Below, piece after piece: positions 27,504 through 37,224 of a DNA stretch of 64,000 nt (within the stretch, counting starts at the first letter, position 1; every line of letters starts with the position of its first letter). The DNA comes from Bacteroidales bacterium. GTDB taxonomy: Bacteria > Bacteroidota > Bacteroidia > Bacteroidales > UBA932. Made by a program: the position numbers and the translations under genes. Below the pieces are notes generated by a model that saw only the letters and a program-made list of their open reading frames with translations, had not been told where the DNA came from and made no database searches. Location: assembly GCA_017555965.1 (NCBI GenBank), contig JAFZFH010000090.1, forward strand, positions 1-64,000, written 5' to 3'.

Positions 27504-30032
27504 TTATTCGTTAGTCTGTTCAGCTGATTCAGCAGACTGTCCCTCCACAGGAGCTTCAGTCTGTTCCTCTTCAGATTTGTTTACAACGGATACTGCAGCG
27601 ATAGCATCACCGTCCTTGATATTGATGAGACGTACACCCTGTGTAGCACGTCCGGCTACCTTGATGCCAGAGACAGCCATTCTGATTGTAAGACCGGATT
27701 TATTGATGATCATCAGATCATTCTCATCAGTAACATTCTTGAGAGCTACGAGATCACCTGTCTTTTCTGTGATGTTCAATGTCTTCACACCCTTACCGCC
27801 ACGGTTTGTCTTACGGTATTCATCAAAATCAGAACGCTTTCCGTAACCATGCTCGCTGACTACTAGAACGCTGTGGGCAGATGCATCTTCCGCATTAGGA
27901 TCGTAGACAACCATACCTACAACCTCATCATCCTCATCAATATTTATGCCTCGGACACCTGAAGCTGTTCTTCCGAGCGCTCTGGCATCTGTCTCATCGA
28001 AGCGGCAGCAACGTCCCTTGCGTCCTGCAAGAAGGATTTCGCTCTGTCCGTTTGTCATCACAGCCTCGAGGAGCTCATCTCCGTCGCGCACTGTAATTGC
28101 GATGACACCGTTTGTACGAGGTCTGGAGTATGCTTCAAGAGAAGTCTTCTTGATGATACCCTTCTTGGTACCGAGAACGATGTAGTTATTGTTGATGTAA
28201 TCCTCATCCTTAAGGTTCTTGACATTCAGATAAGCCTTGATCTTGTCATCAGACTCGATGTTGATCACATTCTGGATTGCACGGCCTTTTGATGCGCGCG
28301 ATCCTTCCGGAATCTCATATACCTTGAGCCAGTAGCATTTTCCGTTCTGGGTGAACAGGAGCATGGTACTGTGCATGTTCGCTACATATATATGTTCGAT
28401 GAAGTCTTCGTCACGGGTAGCACTTCCCTTCATACCCACTCCTCCTCTGTTCTGGAGACGGTACTCTGTAAGGGATGTTCTCTTGATGTATCCGAGATGC
28501 GAGATGGTAATGACCACATCTTCGTCTGCATAGAAGTCTTCAGGATTGAATTCATCTGAAGAGAGAGCGATTTCAGTTCTTCTGGCATCGCCGTACTTCT
28601 CCTTCATCTCGGTAGTCTCATCCTTGATGATCTGCATCTGAAGGCTCTCATTTGCAAGGACGTCCTCACAGTAGTGGATGAACTTCATCAGTTCGTCATA
28701 TTCATTCTGAAGCTTCTCCCTCTCGAGACCGGTAAGCTGACGCAGACGCATCTCCACGATAGCTGTAGCCTGAGCCTCGCTGAAGCCGAACTGAGCGATG
28801 AGCTCGCCCTTCGCCTCGTCCACACTCTTGGATGCTCTGATGATGTTGATGATCTGATCGATCACATCGAGAGCCTTGAGGAGACCTTCGAGGATATGCG
28901 CTCTCTTACGGGCCTTTTCAAGATCGAATCTCGTTCTTCTCAAGATCACTTCGTGTCTGTGTCTTACAAAGTACTTGATAAGCTGCTTGAGATTGAGTGT
29001 TCTCGGACGTCCGTTCACAAGCGCCACGTTATTCACTGAGAAGCTTGACTGAAGCGGAGAGTACTTGTAAAGCATATTGAGAACGACGTTCGAGTTCGCA
29101 TCCTTCTTAAGACGGATCACGATACGTACGCCCTTCATTGTCGTCTCATCGTTGATGTATGCGATTCCCTCAACCTTCTTGGTCTCCACAAGCTCAGCGA
29201 TCTTCTCAATCATCTCGCGCTTGTTCACCATGTAAGGGATCTCTGTCACAACGATTGTCTCACGACCTGAATCGCTTACTTCGATTTCAGTCTTCGATCT
29301 GATCACGATTCGTCCGCGACCGTTCTCGAATGCATCCTTGATGCCCTGACGGCCCTGGATGATACCTCCCGTAGGGAAATCCGGTCCCTTCACATAATGC
29401 ATCAGCTCCTCAACCGTAATCTCCGGATTGTCGATATATGCACAGATCGCATCGCAGCACTCTGTAAGGTTATGGGGAGCCATATTGGTAGCCATACCGA
29501 CCGCAATACCTGAAGAACCGTTCAGAAGAAGAAGCGGAAGCTTTGTAGGGAGCACTGTCGGCTCCTGAAGAGAATCGTCGAAGTTATTCTGAAAATCTAC
29601 TGTATCCTTGTCAAGGTCTGCAAGAACCTCGTCAGAAAGCTTGGAAAGTTTCGCCTCGGTATAACGCATCGCAGCAACCGGGTCACCGTCCATAGAACCG
29701 AAGTTACCCTGACCGAATACGAGCGGATATCTAAGGCTCCAGTCCTGAGCCATACGGGCCATAGCGTCATATACGCTTGAGTCACCATGTGGGTGATACT
29801 TACCGAGCACCTCACCGACGATACGGGCAGACTTCTTAGTCTGGCTGGTCCATGTAAGTCCCAGACCCTCCATACCGAAGAGCACTCTTCTGTGCACCGG
29901 CTTGAAACCATCTCTCACATCAGGAAGAGCTCGCGAAACGATTACAGACATGGAGTAGTCAATATACGCACTCCTCATCTGCTGATCGATATTCACCTGC
30001 TCGATCCTACCTGTCTTTACCTCATTTTCCAT
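27504..30032 (-). CDS. gyrA: DNA gyrase subunit A
   Basis: An 842-residue type IIA topoisomerase subunit. The catalytic Tyr124 lies in [11 protein letters not shown]. The quinolone-resistance region reads [19 protein letters not shown], with Ser85 and Asp89 at the E. coli Ser83 and Asp87 positions, both wild type. The C-terminal beta-pinwheel has GyrA-box-like NRGGVGMKG. It is GyrA rather than ParC by its extended C-terminal domain and acidic tail. It introduces negative supercoils with GyrB. It has its own promoter, divergent from the Clp ATPase gene. Confidence 0.95.
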   Translation of the reverse strand: MENEVKTGRIEQVNIDQQMRSAYIDYSMSVIVSRALPDVRDGFKPVHRRVLFGMEGLGLTWTSQTKKSARIVGEVLGKYHPHGDSSVYDAMARMAQDWSLRYPLVFGQGNFGSMDGDPVAAMRYTEAKLSKLSDEVLADLDKDTVDFQNNFDDSLQEPTVLPTKLPLLLLNGSSGIAVGMATNMAPHNLTECCDAICAYIDNPEITVEELMHYVKGPDFPTGGIIQGRQGIKDAFENGRGRIVIRSKTEIEVSDSGRETIVVTEIPYMVNKREMIEKIAELVETKKVEGIAYINDETTMKGVRIVIRLKKDANSNVVLNMLYKYSPLQSSFSVNNVALVNGRPRTLNLKQLIKYFVRHRHEVILRRTRFDLEKARKRAHILEGLLKALDVIDQIINIIRASKSVDEAKGELIAQFGFSEAQATAIVEMRLRQLTGLEREKLQNEYDELMKFIHYCEDVLANESLQMQIIKDETTEMKEKYGDARRTEIALSSDEFNPEDFYADEDVVITISHLGYIKRTSLTEYRLQNRGGVGMKGSATRDEDFIEHIYVANMHSTMLLFTQNGKCYWLKVYEIPEGSRASKGRAIQNVINIESDDKIKAYLNVKNLKDEDYINNNYIVLGTKKGIIKKTSLEAYSRPRTNGVIAITVRDGDELLEAVMTNGQSEILLAGRKGRCCRFDETDARALGRTASGVRGINIDEDDEVVGMVVYDPNAEDASAHSVLVVSEHGYGKRSDFDEYRKTNRGGKGVKTLNITEKTGDLVALKNVTDENDLMIINKSGLTIRMAVSGIKVAGRATQGVRLINIKDGDAIAAVSVVNKSEEEQTEAPVEGQSAESAEQTNE

Positions 30033-30072
30033 ATGATGTTTCTTATCTTTTTATCTTTTAAGCATATCTGCG

Positions 30073-30080
30073 CAAAGATA
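30073..30080 (-). promoter_or_regulatory. -7 element for gyrA
   Basis: TATCTTTG on the minus strand is an exact TAnnTTTG match, 41 nt before the gyrA ATG. Confidence 0.5.
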
Positions 30081-30092
30081 CATTTTTTTTAG

Positions 30093-30100
30093 TAAATTTG
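30093..30100 (+). promoter_or_regulatory. -7 element for the Clp ATPase gene
   Basis: TAAATTTG matches TAnnTTTG, 22 nt before the ATG at 30122 and divergent from the gyrA promoter. Confidence 0.5.
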
Positions 30101-30121
30101 TGCATCAAAGGCAATTTAATT

Positions 30122-32479
30122 ATGGAAATCAGCATATCAGACGAACTAAATTCCATCATCAATTATTCTCGTGAGGAGGCGATGAGGACAGGCAGCTACG
30201 GAATAGCTCCTGACCACCTCTTTCTGGGCATCCTGCGCCACCGCGAGAACTCCGCGACAGATGCCCTGATCGGAGTCGGTGCCGACGTGGAAGAGCTGAA
30301 GCAGTTCATCGACAGCAGAGTCTTTACAAACGAACATATCCCCTATTCTGACATTGACAAGGTCACCTTCTCAAGAGGAACTCAGAACGTATTGAGTTTC
30401 TGCATTTTAGAAGCCACTAAACTTAAAAGCCGACAGGCTGCATCCCAGCATCTGCTTCTTGCTCTGATGAGGGCGAACGGCTCATACGGCTGCTCATATC
30501 TGAACGATCTTAACATCGACTACGGAGTGGTTTTCCGATATATGGACAGGAACTCGATGCTTGACAGAGGTGCGGAAGAGGATAATCATGGTGAAATCAA
30601 TGACGAAGAGGCACCTCAGATCAGGATCAGACAGGTAAGCGAAGAGCAGCCGGAAGAAAACAAGACATCACCTCTCGAAGAATTCGGATACGACATAACA
30701 CAGGCCGCACGAGAAGGAAAGCTGGATCCGCTGGTAGGAAGAGAGGATGAAATCCAGCGTGTAATACAGATTCTTGGCAGAAGAAGAAAGAACAATCCGA
30801 TGCTCGTGGGCGACCCCGGAGTCGGAAAATCCGCAATCGTGGAGGGTATAGCCCTGAAGATCGTAAACGGAGATGTGCCACCTGTACTTGAAGGCAAAAG
30901 GCTCATATCCCTCGATCTCGGATCGATCGTCGCCGGCACCAAGTATCGCGGTGATTTCGAGAAAAGACTCAAGAACATAATCAATGAGGTCGCATCAAGT
31001 CCGGACGTCATCCTGTTCATCGACGAATTCCACACGATTGTCGGAGCTGGCGGAGCGTCAGGAAGTCTTGATGCGGCGAACATGCTGAAACCGGCTCTTG
31101 CACGAGGAGACATCCAGTGCATCGGAGCGACCACAATGGAGGAATTCAAGAAGAGCGTGGAAAAGGACGGAGCCCTTGACAGAAGGTTCCAGAAGATTGT
31201 GGTCGAGCACACGGACATAAAGCATTCGATCTCGATACTCTCAAGACTGAAGACCAATTACGAGAAGCATCACAATGTCGTATATACCGACGGAGCCATC
31301 GAGGCATGTGTCAGAATGTCAGAGAGATACATCACAGACAGATGTCTTCCGGACAAGGCTATCGATGCCATGGACGAAGCCGGTTCAAAGGTACGTCTGA
31401 AGAATCCGAAGAAGGTCTGTCAGGTAACGGCAGAGGACGTTGCTGAAGTGATATCGAAGATGACAGGCATACCTGCAGGAAGGGTCGCCGAGAACGAAGG
31501 CACAAGACTCATGAAGATGAAGGATATCCTCAAGAAGAGGATCATCGGACAGGACGAAGCCATCGAAAAAGTCGTAAGGGCCATCCAGAGGAACAGGGCA
31601 GGAATCAAGGATCCGGGCAAGCCGATCGGCACATTCATGTTCTTCGGACCGACAGGAGTAGGAAAGACTCAGCTGGCAAAGTCCCTTGCGGAGTATCTAT
31701 TTGATTCAGAAGACAATATGATCCGACTCGACATGAGCGAATACATGGAGAAATTCAATGTATCAAGGCTCATCGGAGCGCCTCCGGGATATGTAGGATT
31801 TGAGGAGGGCGGACAGCTCAGCGAGCGGGTAAGACGCAAGCCATATTGCGTCGTTCTTCTTGATGAAATCGAAAAGGCCCATCCGGATGTATTCAATATT
31901 CTGCTTCAGGTAATGGACGAGGGAAGACTGACCGACAGTACCGGAAGAACAATAAGTTTCCGCAATACGATAGTCATCATGACATCGAATGTCGGCAGCC
32001 GCGAACTCGAGGAATACGGAAGCGGACTTGGATTCAGCACATCCAGCAGAAATGTGGAAGGAAACAGGAAATCTGTTGTGGAGAAGGCTGTACGCAAGGC
32101 CTTCCCTCCTGAATTCATAAACAGAGTCGATGAACAGGTATTCTTCAAGCATCTTGACAGAGATGACCTCGAAAAGATCATCGACATCGAACTCAAGGGT
32201 CTCAAGGCAAGAGTCAAGGAAGCCGGATTCGACCTGACAGTAACTGCTGCAGCCAAGAGATTTGTTGCAGAGGCAGGATATGATCCGAGCTACGGAGCAA
32301 GACCGTTGAAACGAGCTGTTCAGAAATTCATTGAGGATCCTGTTTCTGAACGCATCATCGCAGAAAGAATGTTCGGAAACAGCAAGAATTCAGGCAAGCT
32401 GCGCGTCGGATTAAGCAAGACTGATGCCGGTAACCTCGAGGTCCATTTCACCGATCATGTCGAGCAGGGTTCTGAATGA
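30122..32479 (+). CDS. clpC: Clp protease ATP-binding subunit (ClpA/ClpC family, no M-domain)
   Basis: A 785-residue AAA+ unfoldase. An N-terminal Clp_N repeat domain (residues 1-145) is followed by ATPase domain 1 with GDPGVGKS at 230-237 and domain 2 with GPTGVGKT at 509-516. A ClpP-docking-type LGF loop lies in GSGLGFSTS. The ClpC middle (UVR/M) domain between the two ATPase domains is missing, so the architecture is closer to ClpA, although no clpS is adjacent. It feeds unfolded substrates to ClpP in the cytosol. ATG 30122 (MEISISDEL) is preferred to ATG 30098, which would overlap the promoter. Confidence 0.9.
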   Translation: MEISISDELNSIINYSREEAMRTGSYGIAPDHLFLGILRHRENSATDALIGVGADVEELKQFIDSRVFTNEHIPYSDIDKVTFSRGTQNVLSFCILEATKLKSRQAASQHLLLALMRANGSYGCSYLNDLNIDYGVVFRYMDRNSMLDRGAEEDNHGEINDEEAPQIRIRQVSEEQPEENKTSPLEEFGYDITQAAREGKLDPLVGREDEIQRVIQILGRRRKNNPMLVGDPGVGKSAIVEGIALKIVNGDVPPVLEGKRLISLDLGSIVAGTKYRGDFEKRLKNIINEVASSPDVILFIDEFHTIVGAGGASGSLDAANMLKPALARGDIQCIGATTMEEFKKSVEKDGALDRRFQKIVVEHTDIKHSISILSRLKTNYEKHHNVVYTDGAIEACVRMSERYITDRCLPDKAIDAMDEAGSKVRLKNPKKVCQVTAEDVAEVISKMTGIPAGRVAENEGTRLMKMKDILKKRIIGQDEAIEKVVRAIQRNRAGIKDPGKPIGTFMFFGPTGVGKTQLAKSLAEYLFDSEDNMIRLDMSEYMEKFNVSRLIGAPPGYVGFEEGGQLSERVRRKPYCVVLLDEIEKAHPDVFNILLQVMDEGRLTDSTGRTISFRNTIVIMTSNVGSRELEEYGSGLGFSTSSRNVEGNRKSVVEKAVRKAFPPEFINRVDEQVFFKHLDRDDLEKIIDIELKGLKARVKEAGFDLTVTAAAKRFVAEAGYDPSYGARPLKRAVQKFIEDPVSERIIAERMFGNSKNSGKLRVGLSKTDAGNLEVHFTDHVEQGSE

Positions 32480-32547
32480 GTCTTCCGATGTGATTATGGA
32501 ACTGATGTAAGTGAGAGTGCTGTCGGTATTCATAACGCTTATATCTT

Positions 32548-32555
32548 TAAGTTTG
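32548..32555 (+). promoter_or_regulatory. -7 element for the HAD phosphatase operon
   Basis: TAAGTTTG matches TAnnTTTG, 52 nt before the ATG at 32608. Confidence 0.4.
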
Positions 32556-32607
32556 TAATGCAAAAGTAGAGCACACATGTGCCATTATACGGCACAACAA
32601 TGAAAAT

Positions 32608-33267
32608 ATGGTAAAACTTGTAATTTTTGACCTTGACGGCACCCTTATCGACACGATGGAGGACATCGCCGGAGCCTGCAACCATGCACTTGAAGCATGC
32701 GGATGCCCTGTCAGAAGACTTGACGAGTATAACATGCTGGTCGGAAGAGGCATCATGAATCTGTGCAGATATGCAGTCGCTGAGGAAATGAGGACTGAAG
32801 AGATGGTCCGGAATGTATACGGACAGTTTGTAGCTTATTACAGCGAACATCTGTGCGATAAGACAAAACCTTATCCGGGAATCTATGATATGCTTGACGC
32901 ACTTTCTGAGAAAGGAATCGCTTTCGCTGTAGCTTCCAACAAATATCAGGAAGGCGCAGAGGTACTGATGGACAAACTGTTCGGCAAATACAATTTCGTA
33001 AGCATCCTTGGTCAGAGAGAAGGACAGCCGATCAAACCGGATCCTCAGATTGTAATTGAAGCGATGTCCGCTATCGAAGGTATAACAAAGGAAGATGTGG
33101 TATATTGCGGAGATTCTGATGTCGACATGCAGACCGGCATAAACGCAGGCGTCAGAACAATCGGTGTCACATGGGGATTCAGGACAAGAGAGGAACTTGC
33201 ATCTTACTCTCCATGGATGCTTGTTGACAGCGCAGAAGACATCTGCAAGGCAATTCTCACGGAATAG
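32608..33267 (+). CDS. HAD-family hydrolase, phosphoglycolate phosphatase-like
   Basis: A 219-residue HAD superfamily protein with motif I FDLDGTLIDT (Asp8, Asp10), a helical cap typical of the Gph/PGP subgroup (LVGRGIMNLCRYA), motif II VASNK, motif III with KPDPQ and motif IV YCGDSDVDM. It is likely a cytoplasmic phosphatase of small phosphorylated metabolites, phosphoglycolate being the usual family assignment. It is first in a unit with an AI-2E family membrane protein and an esterase (gaps 11 and 2 bp). Confidence 0.88.
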   Translation: MVKLVIFDLDGTLIDTMEDIAGACNHALEACGCPVRRLDEYNMLVGRGIMNLCRYAVAEEMRTEEMVRNVYGQFVAYYSEHLCDKTKPYPGIYDMLDALSEKGIAFAVASNKYQEGAEVLMDKLFGKYNFVSILGQREGQPIKPDPQIVIEAMSAIEGITKEDVVYCGDSDVDMQTGINAGVRTIGVTWGFRTREELASYSPWMLVDSAEDICKAILTE

Positions 33268-33278
33268 AGGTACCTGCT

Positions 33279-34445
33279 ATGGAAAACAGAGAAAGATACA
33301 CAGACAAACTGGCCAAATACATCCTGGCTGCAGCAGGACTGGCCATCATATGCGCATTATGCTGGTACTTCAGAAATGTCCTGGCATATATTCTTGCGGC
33401 AGTGGTCGTATCGCTTATAGCAAAGCCGCTCATGAAGGCTATGCAGAAGATCAGCATCAAGGGTCGGAAGGCTCCTGACTGGCTTCTGGCTGCATTCTCG
33501 ATCGTCGTCGTATTGGGAACACTGATCTCACTCGTAACATCTGCAGTCCCTATCATCAGCAGCATCGTGAAGGATATTTCAATGGTAAACATCGAAAGTG
33601 CTGCCCGTGGAATCTCTGTTCCTCTGTCTGAAATCAATGAATTCCTGAGACATTGTCTGCCTCAGCTGGGATCGGACTTCAAGATAGAGATAACTGTCCT
33701 GAATGAACTTCAGAACATTTTCGATGTATCGATGTTCTCGTCAGTTCTCGGATCTGCCGCATCATTCCTGACCAGCCTGGGAATAGGACTGTTTTCAGTA
33801 GTGTTCATCGGATTCTTCTTCATAAAGGACGACGGCCTGTTCACAAGCATCATATGCTCACTCGTACCTGACAGGCATGAAAAGACGACAGAAAAGGCGA
33901 TTTCTGACATCGGATACCTTCTGTCAAGATATTTTATAGGAGTTCTTCTTGAGATAGCAGGTGTCGCCCTGATCAACTTCCTTGGTCTCCTCCTGATTGC
34001 AAGGCTTGGATTCAACGCTGCCATAGGCATCGCCGTACTTACAGGCATCTTCAATGTGATCCCTTATGTAGGACCTCTTCTTGGAGGAGCATTGGGCACA
34101 GTATTAGGCATCGTACTGAAATACACCAGCATCTCCCCTATCGGACTTGACGTCAACTTCTGGGCGTTCACAGCAATCCTCATTGCAATATTCAGCTTTA
34201 CCCAGCTCGTCGACAACTTCCTCTATCAGCCTGTAATCTACTCGACAAGCATCAAGTCGACACCTCTTGAAATATTCATAGTCCTGCTCATTGTAGGACA
34301 TATCGGAGGTCCTCTCGCGATGATCATCGCCATACCTTGCTATACGGCAGTCAGAGTCATCGCATTCCGTTTCTTCGGACACATCAAGGCAATACGACGC
34401 CTGATACCATCCGAAAGACTCATCACAAACGACAAAGAATCATAA
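33279..34445 (+). CDS. AI-2E family transporter (TqsA/PerM type)
   Basis: A 388-residue membrane protein of the PF01594 family: two or three N-terminal helices, an extracytoplasmic segment (about residues 80-140), then a bundle of helices with GIFNVIPYVGPLLGG and the late motif TQLVDNFLYQPVIYS. Members export AI-2 or act as Na+/H+ or other exporters, so substrate is not readable. It lies between a HAD phosphatase and an esterase on one transcript. Confidence 0.9.
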   Translation: MENRERYTDKLAKYILAAAGLAIICALCWYFRNVLAYILAAVVVSLIAKPLMKAMQKISIKGRKAPDWLLAAFSIVVVLGTLISLVTSAVPIISSIVKDISMVNIESAARGISVPLSEINEFLRHCLPQLGSDFKIEITVLNELQNIFDVSMFSSVLGSAASFLTSLGIGLFSVVFIGFFFIKDDGLFTSIICSLVPDRHEKTTEKAISDIGYLLSRYFIGVLLEIAGVALINFLGLLLIARLGFNAAIGIAVLTGIFNVIPYVGPLLGGALGTVLGIVLKYTSISPIGLDVNFWAFTAILIAIFSFTQLVDNFLYQPVIYSTSIKSTPLEIFIVLLIVGHIGGPLAMIIAIPCYTAVRVIAFRFFGHIKAIRRLIPSERLITNDKES

Positions 34446-34447
34446 AA

Positions 34448-35395
34448 ATGAAAAGAACCATCGCTGCCATAGCCACATTACTGGCAACATTCATCTCAGC
34501 CTCGGCTCAGAATGACCTTCTGTCTCCGGACGGTACATATCTCTTTGAAAAAAAGGATACATGTGACCTGTTCATGGACGTATATGAGCCGGCAAAAGGC
34601 AGTGCCACAACATTCATGGGAGAGCAGAAACCGACAATAATATTCATGTTCGGAGGAGGCTTCATATCCGGTACACGCGACGACAAGAGCTATAATTCAT
34701 GGTTCAGAATGCTGACAGAAAACGGTTACCGTGTAGTTTCAATAGACTACAGACTTGGCCTCAAAGGCAGCAGAAAGGTCGGAGTCGCACAGGTGAATGT
34801 ATTGGACAAGGCAATCCATATGGCTGTCGAAGACCTTTTCAGTGCGACGAACTTCATAATCGAAAATGCCGACCAGTTCGGTGTCGATCCTTCTAACCTT
34901 GTAATCAGCGGCTCATCTGCCGGTGCGATCAGCGTGATGCAGGCCGAATATGAAATCGCCAACAGGACATCATGGGCATCCGTGCTTCCGGAGGGATTCA
35001 ACTATGCCGGAGTGATGTCGTTCTCAGGAGCAATCCTTTCGAGAAAAGGAAAGGTCAAATATGAGACTGCCCCTTGTCCGACCCTGATGCTTCATGGTAC
35101 AGCTGACAAGCTCGTTCCATATAAGCAGATTGCAGTCCTGAATCTTGGCTTCTTCGGTGGCGGAAAGCTGGTGGAAAGGTTCAAGAAGTTCGGATATGAC
35201 TACAACATGTACCATTTCGTGGATTATGGGCATGAGATTGCCGGATCGATGTATTCAACCCTGGATCTCCAGATCAAGTTCCTTGAAAACAATGTCATGC
35301 AGGGAGAAAAAAGAATCATCGAGGCCTGGATTTCAGACCCCGATGTATGGAAAGGTGCAGGACCACAGTCCCGCAAGGAACTATACGGAAATTAA
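34448..35395 (+). CDS. Exported alpha/beta-hydrolase (esterase/lipase-like)
   Basis: A 315-residue protein with a signal peptide ending ISASAQ (about residue 20). The oxyanion-hole motif is FMFGGGF, the nucleophile Ser sits in ISGSSAGA, the acid Asp in LHGTADKLVP and the His in VDYGHE. This is the carboxylesterase/BD-FAE type layout, secreted to the periplasm or surface. Substrate (acetyl, feruloyl or peptide-like esters) cannot be set. ATG 34448 was chosen because it begins the signal peptide. It ends 3 bp from the convergent nucleoside phosphorylase. Confidence 0.85.
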   Translation: MKRTIAAIATLLATFISASAQNDLLSPDGTYLFEKKDTCDLFMDVYEPAKGSATTFMGEQKPTIIFMFGGGFISGTRDDKSYNSWFRMLTENGYRVVSIDYRLGLKGSRKVGVAQVNVLDKAIHMAVEDLFSATNFIIENADQFGVDPSNLVISGSSAGAISVMQAEYEIANRTSWASVLPEGFNYAGVMSFSGAILSRKGKVKYETAPCPTLMLHGTADKLVPYKQIAVLNLGFFGGGKLVERFKKFGYDYNMYHFVDYGHEIAGSMYSTLDLQIKFLENNVMQGEKRIIEAWISDPDVWKGAGPQSRKELYGN

Positions 35396-35398
35396 AGC

Positions 35399-36268
35399 TT
35401 ACTCGGCAAGCTTATTAAGACAAAGCTCCACAAGTTCACGAACTTGAGACTTATAATCAGGATTTGATGCCTTGTGGTGGCGGTGCGCGATGATGCAGCA
35501 CACTGTACCGGCGTTATGACCAAGATGTGCTGCAATACCGGCTATTGCGGAACCTTCCATCTCAAAGTTTGTAACCTTCAGGTCACCAAAACGGAAGCTC
35601 TCGAAAGTATTTAGCATATCAGGCATTGCAAGTGGCATACGAAGTACTCGTCCCTGTGGACCATAGAAGCCTGAAGCGGCGATCGTCATACCCGGATAAG
35701 TGCAGTCACGGAACTTCTCACTCATCTTCTCACCAGCCTTTACAAAGTAAGGATCAGGAAGATGCTTGTTCCAACCGGTGTGCTTCTTGAATGCTTCCTC
35801 GATATCCAGCATTGAAATCTTGTCACGATCCGCATACCAGTTCATAAGGCCGTCGCATCCTACAGATACATGTGAGAACACAAAACCGCCGAGAGGAATC
35901 TCCGGCTGAATCGCTCCTGATGTACCGATTCGGAGGATATTGAGCGTTCTATGCTCCGGCTTTACTTCTCTCGTTTCAAAATCAATGTTTGCAAGAGCGT
36001 CAAGCTCATTCATCACGATATCAATATTGTCTGTACCGATACCTGTTGAAAGTACTGTCATACGCACGCCCTTGTATTTACCGGTCACTGACACGAACTC
36101 ACGTGAAGCATGTCTGAACTCCTTCTCGTCGAAATATTCCGCTACCATATCGACACGACCAGGGTCGCCTACAAGAATCACATTATCTGCAAGTTCTTCG
36201 GGACGGAGATGAAGATGGAACACCGATCCGTCTCCGTTTATGATAAGTTCTGATTCTGCTATTCTCAT
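35399..36268 (-). CDS. Nucleoside phosphorylase (uridine phosphorylase-like)
   Basis: A 289-residue cytoplasmic protein of the PNP/UDP family. Motifs include VILVGDPGRVDMVAEYF near the N-terminus (phosphate binding), LSTGIGTDNIDIVMNE, LRIGTSGAIQPEI and the nucleoside-binding VTNFEMEGSAIAGIA. The FEMEGSA signature favours uridine phosphorylase over purine nucleoside phosphorylase. It releases ribose-1-phosphate from uridine for salvage. It is monocistronic with a good promoter. Confidence 0.88.
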   Translation of the reverse strand: MRIAESELIINGDGSVFHLHLRPEELADNVILVGDPGRVDMVAEYFDEKEFRHASREFVSVTGKYKGVRMTVLSTGIGTDNIDIVMNELDALANIDFETREVKPEHRTLNILRIGTSGAIQPEIPLGGFVFSHVSVGCDGLMNWYADRDKISMLDIEEAFKKHTGWNKHLPDPYFVKAGEKMSEKFRDCTYPGMTIAASGFYGPQGRVLRMPLAMPDMLNTFESFRFGDLKVTNFEMEGSAIAGIAAHLGHNAGTVCCIIAHRHHKASNPDYKSQVRELVELCLNKLAE

Positions 36269-36296
36269 ATCTCAATAGTATTAAACAATAATCCTT

Positions 36297-36304
36297 CAAA
36301 TATA
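36297..36304 (-). promoter_or_regulatory. -7 element for the nucleoside phosphorylase gene
   Basis: TATATTTG on the minus strand is an exact TAnnTTTG match, 29 nt before the ATG at 36268. Confidence 0.5.
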
Positions 36305-36325
36305 GCTTATTGTTGTTAAAATTCC

Positions 36326-36333
36326 TATTTTTG
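36326..36333 (+). promoter_or_regulatory. -7 element for the DUF4293 gene
   Basis: TATTTTTG matches TAnnTTTG, 26 nt before the ATG at 36359 and divergent from the phosphorylase promoter. Confidence 0.45.
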
Positions 36334-36358
36334 TGCCAAAAGAACAGCATATACAATC

Positions 36359-36787
36359 ATGTGGCAAAGAATTCAGACATTATACCTGGGCGTTTCGACA
36401 GCCCTCATCTTTTCAATGTTCTTCTGCATATTCGCGACCATCATAGGTCCTGACGGAGCAGAGGTGACAATCGCTTACAGGGAAAAGCTGCCTTACCTCA
36501 CCTTGATGGTAATGTTGATAACAGCGCATATCGCAGCCACCGCAAGCTTCAAGACATTCTTTCTTCAGGCTCGCGTCAGCATCATTGCAGGACTGCTTGC
36601 TTTCGGCTTCCAGATCTGGATCGGAATCGACATACTGAGGAATCTTGACGACATGACATTCTCCATCACAGCACTGTTCCCTCTCGCAGCAGGAGTACTT
36701 GATTTCATGGCCGCAAAAAGATCAATGGTAGACGAGATGACCGTCCAGGCAGTGAAGACTACTCGAAGAATCCGCAAGAACAGATAA
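36359..36787 (+). CDS. DUF4293 family membrane protein
   Basis: A 142-residue protein with four membrane helices and the characteristic start MWQRIQTLYL, followed by a short basic cytoplasmic tail (RRIRKNR). The family is almost confined to Bacteroidetes and has no known function. Its TAA directly abuts the stop of the convergent fabZ gene, leaving no intergenic base. Confidence 0.88.
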   Translation: MWQRIQTLYLGVSTALIFSMFFCIFATIIGPDGAEVTIAYREKLPYLTLMVMLITAHIAATASFKTFFLQARVSIIAGLLAFGFQIWIGIDILRNLDDMTFSITALFPLAAGVLDFMAAKRSMVDEMTVQAVKTTRRIRKNR

Positions 36788-37198
36788 TCAGACAAGGGCG
36801 AACGAAAGTTCGCCTTTGCAGCATAATTTACCGTCGACCTTAAGTTCTGCCTCACAGAAAAACATGTTCGCACGCTTTCCGTTAAGTTTGGCAGTAACTT
36901 CGCAAAGGTCTCCAGGTCTGACAGGATTCTTGAATCTCACCCGGTCTATGCCGCTGTAAAGAGTGGTTTTTCCCACGATCTCATCCATGACGAGCATGGC
37001 ACAGCTCTGAGCCATTATTTCACACAGAATCACTCCCGGAACCAACGGATTGCCAGGGAAATGTCCCTGACAGAAGAATTCGTCTTCGCGGACGAGATAT
37101 TTTGAATGGACTACACCATCCGCATCCATCTCCATTTCGTCCACAAGAAGCATAGGTTCCCTATGGGGCAGATATTTTTTCAATTCTTCTCTGTCCAT
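36788..37198 (-). CDS. fabZ: 3-hydroxyacyl-ACP dehydratase FabZ
   Basis: A 136-residue hot-dog-fold protein. The catalytic His lies in GHFPGNPLVPGV and the catalytic Glu in ILCEIMAQ, matching FabZ. The N-terminus LPHREPMLLVDE is also typical. It dehydrates 3-hydroxyacyl-ACP in fatty-acid elongation. It is the last gene of a fabK-fabF-fabZ unit. Many Bacteroidetes also carry an LpxC-FabZ fusion elsewhere, so this may be a second, fatty-acid-dedicated copy. Confidence 0.88.
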   Translation of the reverse strand: MDREELKKYLPHREPMLLVDEMEMDADGVVHSKYLVREDEFFCQGHFPGNPLVPGVILCEIMAQSCAMLVMDEIVGKTTLYSGIDRVRFKNPVRPGDLCEVTAKLNGKRANMFFCEAELKVDGKLCCKGELSFALV

Positions 37199-37224
37199 AC
37201 ATCAAAAGTTCAGGTTCAATCATT

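Noticed and set aside
27504..30032. Quinolone-resistance mutations in gyrA
   Set aside because: The Ser83- and Asp87-equivalent residues (Ser85, Asp89) are wild type.
32411..32533. Small minus-strand reading frame antisense to the end of the Clp ATPase gene
   Set aside because: Forty codons, mostly antisense to a conserved gene, with no promoter element or recognisable feature.
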